Program-made: the position numbers and the translations under genes
Notes under the pieces: model-generated
The model's database searches: none
What the model saw: the letters and a program-made list of their open reading frames with translations, nothing else
What the model was told of the DNA's origin: nothing
Assembly: GCA_902791885.1 (NCBI GenBank)
Contig: CADAXO010000101.1
Location: forward strand, 1 to 11,093
Length of the DNA: 11,093 bases
Direction of reading: 5' to 3'
Source: Oscillospiraceae bacterium
Lineage (GTDB): Bacteria > Bacillota_A > Clostridia > Saccharofermentanales > Saccharofermentanaceae
Part shown: positions 6,921-11,093 of the stretch, one piece after another
Numbering within the stretch: position 1 is the first letter of the stretch
How the letters are laid out: each line of letters begins with the position of its first letter

Positions 6921-6956
6921 GTATTCTTTTAGAATTCGCCCCAAAGAGCTGCTTTT

Positions 6957-6965
6957 TGCTATAAT
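6957..6965 (+). promoter_or_regulatory. Extended -10 promoter of the PH-like protein gene
   Basis: TGCTATAAT is a perfect extended -10 hexamer 35 bp before the ATG at 7001. No good -35 was seen at the proper distance. The predicted leader is about 28 nt and contains the GGAGGG Shine-Dalgarno (6987-6992). Confidence 0.6.
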
Positions 6966-7000
6966 CATCCGCATAACTATTCCCCCGGAGGGCACCCAGA

Positions 7001-7384
7001 ATGGATTACACGCCGGAAAAGATCGCCGACATTGAAGCTGGATTAAGAACACTCGAACTTATAAGCGAAGGTGAACACGTCACAGAAGCTGTAAAGGGCG
7101 ATTATTGGGAGAAGCTTTTGTGCTTCTATTCCCAGGTTAGAGGCGAGTACTATTTCACGGACGATAAGATCATGTTCGCGGGCGGGTTCGCAGGCTCCAC
7201 CAACTGGGCCGTTAAGTTCAAGGACATAAAGAAGATCGAGAAGTGCTCGGTCGGTTTATTTATGCCTTTCGGTGTGCGCATGCATTTCTACGATGAGAAG
7301 AAGGACAAGGTCAGAAGTTACAAGCTTTCCCTGCTTAAGAGGGAGACGTGGATCGACTATCTCACGCAGAAGGCAGGTCTGTAA
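7001..7384 (+). CDS. Small PH/GRAM-like domain protein
   Basis: A 127-residue protein without signal peptide or membrane segment, so cytoplasmic. Residues about 47-125 look like a bacterial PH/GRAM-type barrel: GEYYFTDDKIMFAGGF, then WAVKFKDIKKIEK, then MPFGVRMHFYDEKK, ending in a helix (KRETWIDYLTQKAG). This strand-turn-strand pattern with 'I..Y.DIK.IEK' is typical of that fold; family members are of unknown function. The N-terminal 40 residues look helical and acidic. The start at 7001 has a strong GGAGGG Shine-Dalgarno 8 nt upstream. The last 23 bp overlap the 3' end of the convergent MATE gene. The domain assignment rests on pattern only. Confidence 0.75.
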   Translation: MDYTPEKIADIEAGLRTLELISEGEHVTEAVKGDYWEKLLCFYSQVRGEYYFTDDKIMFAGGFAGSTNWAVKFKDIKKIEKCSVGLFMPFGVRMHFYDEKKDKVRSYKLSLLKRETWIDYLTQKAGL

Positions 7385-8744
7385 GCTTTTCGGAAGCTTC
7401 GATCCTTCTAAGCAGCCACAGCATAAGATAAACAGAAACGCACATCATGATGAGCTCTGTCAGAGGTTGAGCCCAGATCATGCCGTTGAAGCCGAAAAAC
7501 TTGTTAAGCAGCAAAAGAAGCGGAATATAAAGCAGGAGCTGCCTTACAAGCGTGATGGCGAAAGCGTAGCCGGGTTTTCCCATAGCCTGGAAGGACATGC
7601 GCGTCATTGAGACCGCGCTTACGAACGGCAGTATGAACATTATCGTCCTCAATACGTGTGCACCGATCTCGATGACTACCGGCGTTGACGAGAAGATGCC
7701 GATGAGCGCAGGCGCGAGCAGGAAGAAAATAAGCATCACCGTAAGCTCGATCAGGCTTACGACGATAAGTCCCGCCTTGAAGCAGGAACGCATCCTTTTG
7801 TAGTTACGCGCGCCGAAGTTATATCCCATCAGTGGCTGCACGCCCGACGCGAAGCCCTGGTAGATGTAGTTTCCTACTGTCATGATCTTCTGCGCAATGC
7901 CCGTCGCGGTTACGTAAAGCTCTCCGTAAGCTACCGCGAGATTGTTGTTGACGACATACGCGACTGAAGTGAGCAAAGTCTCGAGAGACGCGGGGATGCC
8001 GACCCAGAAGATCTCTTTCAATATCTCACGCGTGGGCTTGATGTAACGGGTGTGCGGGCGGAGTATAGTCGCTCCGCACAAGTAAAGGATCACGGATATG
8101 ACCGCTCCCGAAGCGTTGCCGAGCACCGTCGCTATCGCGGCTCCTTTTACCTTCATGCCCAGCGTGAAAATGAAGACGGGATCGAGCGCGAGGTTGATAA
8201 CGGTTCCCGATATCATACCGATAATGGAATACTTCACCGAGCCCTCACTTCGAAGAAGCTGCCCCAGCGTATAGTTGCCCATGGTAAACACGGTTCCCAT
8301 AAAGATCACAAGCACATACTCTTTTGTGAAGCCGAAAGTGTTCTCCTTGGCGCCTAAGACTTCGACTATCCTGTCTATGAACACAAGGCCCGCGAGCGTC
8401 ACGATAAGGCTGTTGATCACCGTCAGCACCATGCCCGTCGTTACGGTGTGTTCAGCCAGGTCCTTATCCCCCGCTCCGAGGCTTCTGCCTATAAGCGAAG
8501 CTGCACCCGCGCCCACGATATTCGAGACGGCAACCATGATCATCATGGTCGGGTACGCGAGGTTAACTGCAGCGAGCATATAATCGTCACCCGTAAGCCC
8601 TATAAAATACGTGTCCACGAGGTTATACAGCATCATCACGAACATGCCGAGAATAAGCGGCACGCCGAGCTTCACCACGGCGCGGTACGGATTCTCCTGA
8701 CTCAGTGTGTAGATACGTTTATCGTTATTATTCAGAGTGCTCAT
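7362..8744 (-). CDS. MATE-family multidrug efflux transporter (MepA-like)
   Basis: A 460-residue membrane protein with about 12 hydrophobic segments and the features of a MATE exporter: PLILGMFVMMLYNLVDTYFIG near the N-terminus, GAGAASLIGRSLGAGD at about 80-96, and in the second half GFASGVQPLMGYNFGARNY followed by a second-repeat domain. Its length is normal for the family. MATE pumps expel cationic drugs, dyes or metabolites using Na+ or H+; MepA-type members are common in Bacillota. It is the last gene of the tetR-reductase-MATE operon, 65 bp behind the reductase, which points to efflux or detoxification under TetR control. The Shine-Dalgarno before 8744 is weak (GAAGAAAG). A small ORF overlaps this start and could couple translation. 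The 3' end overlaps the convergent PH-like gene by 23 bp; no U-rich terminator was seen. The substrate is unknown. Confidence 0.93.
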   Translation of the reverse strand: MSTLNNNDKRIYTLSQENPYRAVVKLGVPLILGMFVMMLYNLVDTYFIGLTGDDYMLAAVNLAYPTMMIMVAVSNIVGAGAASLIGRSLGAGDKDLAEHTVTTGMVLTVINSLIVTLAGLVFIDRIVEVLGAKENTFGFTKEYVLVIFMGTVFTMGNYTLGQLLRSEGSVKYSIIGMISGTVINLALDPVFIFTLGMKVKGAAIATVLGNASGAVISVILYLCGATILRPHTRYIKPTREILKEIFWVGIPASLETLLTSVAYVVNNNLAVAYGELYVTATGIAQKIMTVGNYIYQGFASGVQPLMGYNFGARNYKRMRSCFKAGLIVVSLIELTVMLIFFLLAPALIGIFSSTPVVIEIGAHVLRTIMFILPFVSAVSMTRMSFQAMGKPGYAFAITLVRQLLLYIPLLLLLNKFFGFNGMIWAQPLTELIMMCVSVYLMLWLLRRIEASEKLTDLPSA

Positions 8745-8805
8745 CTTTCTTCATAAGAAGCTGATATTCTTCCGCTAAAGCTCCGATAACAACTTTAGAA
8801 CTCAT
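8728..8805 (-). CDS. Possible 25-residue small ORF between reductase and MATE genes
   Basis: An ATG at 8803-8805, 4 bp after the reductase stop codon, opens a frame MSSKVVIGALAEEYQ... ending ...MKKDEHSE before TAA at 8728-8730. It fills the whole 65-bp gap and overlaps the MATE start by 17 bp in another frame. GGAAAG at the end of the reductase gene, about 9 nt upstream, could serve as ribosome-binding site. No family is recognised. It may be a leader peptide that couples MATE translation to the operon, a small protein, or a chance ORF. Confidence 0.35.
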   Translation of the reverse strand: MSSKVVIGALAEEYQLLMKKDEHSE

Positions 8806-8809
8806 ATGA

Positions 8810-9529
8810 TTACGCTTTCCAAGGGCGGACTTTATCGATCCATCCGTTCTCTTTCCAGTATTTATAATCAGTATACTCCGGATTGTCCTTTCCGAGACCC
8901 GTCTGCAGCATTCTTACCATATAAAACTTCGCTTTGGCGGGAAGACGTGTGTGTGCAGGCTTGCTGTAGTCGACGGAAGACATTTTGCGAGCCAGCGCCT
9001 GTACCTTGGAAGTCATGTCTGCTGTCTTCTTCGCAGGCATCTTATTCCAGTCGATCTCGCTCATGAGCTTAAAGCTGATGCACCTGATGTCGCTTATGCC
9101 CCACCAGGAGAGACTGTCTTTGATGTCCTTGGCCGTGGACTTCTCGCCCGAGCCGAGGCACTGGGTAATGATGACCGCGCGCTTGCCGAACATCTCTTTA
9201 GCAGGTCTGTGCGGCATCCAGCGGTAGCCGAAATGATCGAGCATAGCTTTCATAGCTCCCGTGCAGTGGAAGACATACGCGGGAGATGTGAATACAAGAA
9301 GATCGGCTTCGAGCATTGCCTTTTCGATCTTCTGAACATACTGCGCATCCTTACAGAGGTCCTGGCGGGTTCTGAAGCACTGTGTGCAGCCGCAGCAGAA
9401 ACCCGGGCAGTCACGGGGAAGATAGAATTCAGTTATCTCGGCGCTGCTTCTGAACCCCTCGAGAAAGATCTCCTTGAGTCTGTATGTAACGCCCTTTTTC
9501 TCTGTGCCGTTAATTACCGTGATCTTCAT
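8810..9529 (-). CDS. Flavodoxin-fold NAD(P)H-dependent oxidoreductase (FMN reductase family)
   Basis: A 239-residue cytoplasmic protein with an N-terminal flavodoxin-like fold: VINGTEKKGVTYRL (residues 5-18) resembles the FMN-phosphate loop, and FTSPAYVFHCTGAMKAMLDH (about 80-99) is the family's 'SP-Y-...-K-.LDR' motif that contacts the flavin ring. A cysteine cluster, C41, C45, C46, C48, C51 and C59 (CCGCTQC...C), is like that of iron-sulfur flavoprotein relatives and may hold a metal cluster or serve redox chemistry. The extended C-terminal part (KYWKENGWIDKVRPWKA) is not part of the core fold. It starts inside the end of tetR (4-bp ATGA overlap), with Shine-Dalgarno GGGAGGA (9537-9543) 7 nt upstream, so it is translationally coupled. 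It may reduce quinones, nitro or azo compounds; the substrate is unknown. Confidence 0.88.
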   Translation of the reverse strand: MKITVINGTEKKGVTYRLKEIFLEGFRSSAEITEFYLPRDCPGFCCGCTQCFRTRQDLCKDAQYVQKIEKAMLEADLLVFTSPAYVFHCTGAMKAMLDHFGYRWMPHRPAKEMFGKRAVIITQCLGSGEKSTAKDIKDSLSWWGISDIRCISFKLMSEIDWNKMPAKKTADMTSKVQALARKMSSVDYSKPAHTRLPAKAKFYMVRMLQTGLGKDNPEYTDYKYWKENGWIDKVRPWKA

Positions 9530-10146
9530 TCTATCGTCCTCCCGTAGAGCTTATCGAATTGTCTTAAGTGTTCTTCGAGTATCCTGAGTGCTTCCTGTTC
9601 TTTCTCCGGTTCCCTGTCGCACACCGTGAGCAGCAGGTAGATCGGTGAGTAGAAGTGAAGTGTCATGACGGGTACATTGTCTGTCACGAGCACCCCCTGC
9701 GATACCATGAGGCCCAGAAGCATCCCCTGGTACGAAAGCGGCATCTCGTAGTACTGCTGCTGGTAAACGTGCGCGAGTTCCTTGTCGTGGAACTGCTCTA
9801 TCGTGAGCATCTTTCGAAAACGCTTCGTGTAGTCATCGTGAAGGTAGTAAAGGAACAGATTCTTGCCGAGCTCTATCATGCTCTCTTCGTTCATGCTCTT
9901 ATAGATATCTGCGTCCTTGGCGGGGTCCATCCCATTTATGTTAAGGGCACTCGCCTGCTCCATGAAGCGGCTGTTCATCTCATCTATGATCGCATCGAAA
10001 ATTGCCTGCTTGTTCTTGTAGTGCTTATAAAGCGACGGCGCCTTGATGCCGACGCGCTCCGCTATGTCGTTAACGTAAACGTTGGCGTAACCCTTCTCGG
10101 AGAAAAGTGTCAGTGCCTCGTCAAGTATTCTGTGCTTCGTATCCAT
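9526..10146 (-). CDS. TetR/AcrR-family transcriptional regulator
   Basis: A 206-residue repressor-type regulator. The N-terminal DNA-binding domain is standard: ILDEALTLFSEKGYANVYVNDIA (about 7-29), then the recognition part ERVGIKAPSLYKHYKNKQAIFD (30-51). The C-terminal helical ligand-binding region (about 60-206) is divergent, as usual, so the inducer is unknown. The start at 10146 follows an AGAGGTG Shine-Dalgarno (10151-10157). It is the first gene of an operon with the reductase (4-bp overlap) and the MATE exporter, and its promoter contains two palindromes that fit TetR operators. It is therefore very likely an autorepressor that derepresses reductase and pump in response to a small molecule. 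Confidence 0.93.
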   Translation of the reverse strand: MDTKHRILDEALTLFSEKGYANVYVNDIAERVGIKAPSLYKHYKNKQAIFDAIIDEMNSRFMEQASALNINGMDPAKDADIYKSMNEESMIELGKNLFLYYLHDDYTKRFRKMLTIEQFHDKELAHVYQQQYYEMPLSYQGMLLGLMVSQGVLVTDNVPVMTLHFYSPIYLLLTVCDREPEKEQEALRILEEHLRQFDKLYGRTIE

Positions 10147-10160
10147 GGGCCACCTCTATC

Positions 10161-10178
10161 GGCTAATTCTGATTAGCC
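10161..10178. promoter_or_regulatory. Operator O2, imperfect copy of O1
   Basis: On the minus strand GGCTAATCAGAATTAGCC has the same 7-bp half-sites (GGCTAAT/ATTAGCC) as O1 with an altered 4-bp centre. It begins 26 bp from O1, between the -10 box and the tetR Shine-Dalgarno, and should cover the transcription start. Two sites suggest cooperative or graded repression. Confidence 0.8.
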
Positions 10179-10180
10179 AG

Positions 10181-10209
10181 ATTATAGGCTAATTCGAATT
10201 AGCCGTCAA
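10181..10209 (-). promoter_or_regulatory. Promoter of the tetR-reductase-MATE operon
   Basis: On the minus strand TTGACG (10204-10209) and TATAAT (10181-10186) are separated by exactly 17 bp. Five of six -35 bases and all six -10 bases match the vegetative sigma consensus. The -35 box lies in the last codons of the upstream GH5-like gene and the spacer covers its TAA stop (10199-10201). The spacer is operator O1. Confidence 0.9.
10187..10204. promoter_or_regulatory. Operator O1, perfect 18-bp palindrome in the promoter spacer
   Basis: GGCTAATTCGAATTAGCC is a perfect palindrome that fills the -35/-10 spacer, so a dimer bound here would block RNA polymerase. The size and symmetry fit TetR-family operators. 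The cognate protein is probably the adjacent TetR regulator; this is inferred from position. Confidence 0.85.
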
Positions 10210-11089
10210 GAGTGGGATCTTCGCCTCTTATCAGGGATCTTACGAAAATTCCGGAATCCGAAAGCATCTCATCGGACCAATGACCCGCAAGCTTCTGCTC
10301 CATTGTGAAGTTATCGGAATATAATCTTAAGACATTCGATGTCTCGGTGTGGCGGCTTCCGATAGACCAGTTACACCATGAGATATTGTTATCGTTGAGA
10401 AATTCTATCCACTCCATCGACTCATCTAAGAATGGTCCGCTGTCCCTGGTATCAAGTGATACACCCCACTGGGTACAAAAGACCGGAAGCCCTGCATCTA
10501 TCGCTGTCTGAGCCTTGTCGCGGATCTCCTGTCCGTGCGATCCTGCGTAGAAATGAAGAGCATACATGATATTATCGCCGGTAAGCGGATCAGCCGCAGC
10601 GATGTCGAGATCGTGATTCCTGTCGGATGTCCCGACGATGATTATGTTGTCAGGATCGTTATTACGAATTACCGGAATTACTGTCTCGCAGTACGGCTTG
10701 ACCGTGTTCGCCCAATCGACCTCCAGATCCGGATCGTCGAACCTCGGACCGTGAGGTTCGTTACAGATCTCGTAAATGACATTGGGGCAGTCGGCGTATG
10801 TTTCAGACACTTTATCGAAGAAGTCGATCGCCTCCGATTCGTATTCGGTCGGATCGCCGTCGAAATAGTTATACCAGCAGATAATGACATAAACACCGTG
10901 GTTTATCAGAGTATCAGCGTAATTGATCAAATCCTCGTAGTAGCGGTCCGGGAAATGCACATAGCCGTTATCGAGGCTTCTTACAGTGACCGGGAGTCTT
11001 ATGACCGTGCAGCCCCAGTCGTCAATGAGCGTATCACAGACCTCATCGGTCCAGAATTCATAGCAGGATATTAGGTCGCAGGAGCTCAT
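10199..11089 (-). CDS. GH5 (subfamily 2-like) cellulase relative with altered catalytic residues, 5' end outside window
   Basis: At least 297 codons; the frame continues past the window edge (GGC before the ATG), and GMSS matches the family's 'RGMSSHG' motif, so the true start lies upstream and 11089 is probably an internal Met. It resembles Bacillus Cel5A-type endoglucanases: DDWGCTVIRLPV, YADCPNVIYEICNEPHG with acid/base Glu (E111 of this fragment), YALHFYAGSHGQEIRDKA, then a WCNWSI strand and WSDEMLSDSGIFVRSLI at the end. At the nucleophile position, where the family has TEWGTS, it has TQWGVS (Q207, codon 10469-10471). The conserved DWH is CWY, and SSHG is SSCD. Ten cysteines are unusually many. 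It may be a non-hydrolytic carbohydrate-binding relative, a modified enzyme, or carry a sequencing error. Transcription probably reads into the TetR operon, as no terminator separates them. Confidence 0.9.
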   Translation of the reverse strand: MSSCDLISCYEFWTDEVCDTLIDDWGCTVIRLPVTVRSLDNGYVHFPDRYYEDLINYADTLINHGVYVIICWYNYFDGDPTEYESEAIDFFDKVSETYADCPNVIYEICNEPHGPRFDDPDLEVDWANTVKPYCETVIPVIRNNDPDNIIIVGTSDRNHDLDIAAADPLTGDNIMYALHFYAGSHGQEIRDKAQTAIDAGLPVFCTQWGVSLDTRDSGPFLDESMEWIEFLNDNNISWCNWSIGSRHTETSNVLRLYSDNFTMEQKLAGHWSDEMLSDSGIFVRSLIRGEDPTLDG

Positions 11090-11093
11090 GCCT

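Noticed and set aside
6748..7035. 95-codon open frame on the plus strand
   Set aside because: It runs through the antisense of the tRNA-Ser gene and into the start of the PH-like gene; it is not a plausible protein.
7383..7399. Hairpin AAGCTT-TTCGG-AAGCTT after the PH-like gene stop as a terminator
   Set aside because: The stem is only 6 bp with no following T-run, and it lies inside MATE codons.
8951..9547. 198-codon open frame on the plus strand
   Set aside because: It is antisense to the reductase gene, which has clear flavodoxin motifs; the composition is that of a shadow frame.
10535..11074. 179-codon open frame on the plus strand
   Set aside because: It is antisense to the GH5-like gene and shows no recognisable domain.

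Overview
The window looks like chromosomal DNA of a Gram-positive, low-to-mid GC member of the Clostridia (Bacillota), probably a fermentative gut or rumen bacterium. This is inferred from gene content: a lipobox-bearing solute-binding lipoprotein, an AGCS Na+/amino-acid symporter, a MepA-like MATE pump, a GH5 subfamily-2-like cellulase relative, purine-rich Shine-Dalgarno sites and GC-rich intrinsic terminators. The exact genus cannot be fixed from the sequence.

Layout. Positions 1-337 hold no gene but carry a striking array of eight AACGTAC/GTACGTT boxes arranged as four evenly spaced hairpin units (50-242), then an intrinsic terminator (285-318). Next is a minus-strand YccF-family membrane protein (338-712). 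A 209-bp divergent region separates it from a plus-strand 792-residue lipoprotein (922-3300) that joins a propeller-like N-terminal half to an extracellular solute-binding domain. Converging on it is a minus-strand pair: a membrane protein with two zinc ribbons (4763-6157) followed 26 bp later by an AGCS symporter (3321-4736).

Positions 6158-6860 are a scrap yard beside a tRNA-Ser(GCU) gene (6765-6855): a broken chimeric pseudogene (a short DUF6881-like start joined to an ORF6N phage-type domain, with an in-frame amber stop), a degenerate second copy of the tRNA T-arm/3' end, a ~96-bp nested inverted-repeat element, and the tRNA terminator. This suggests an old, eroded integration site. A small PH/GRAM-like cytoplasmic protein (7001-7384, plus) follows and overlaps tail-to-tail with the next operon.

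That operon is read on the minus strand: TetR regulator (9526-10146), flavodoxin-fold reductase (8810-9529, 4-bp overlap), a possible 25-residue small ORF, and a MATE exporter (7362-8744). It has the clearest regulatory site in the window: a -35/-10 promoter whose 17-bp spacer is almost entirely a perfect 18-bp palindrome, with a second imperfect copy just downstream, as expected for an autoregulated TetR-controlled detoxification/efflux operon. The promoter's -35 box lies in the last codons of the upstream gene, a GH5-family protein (10199 to the window edge). That protein keeps the acid/base Glu but has Gln at the expected catalytic nucleophile and has lost two conserved active-site His residues, so it may be a non-catalytic relative.

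The most notable observations are the GH5 active-site substitutions, the phased palindromic array at the left edge, the promoter/operator overlapping a stop codon, and the eroded tRNA-Ser-associated region. No complete new defence or mobile system is visible.
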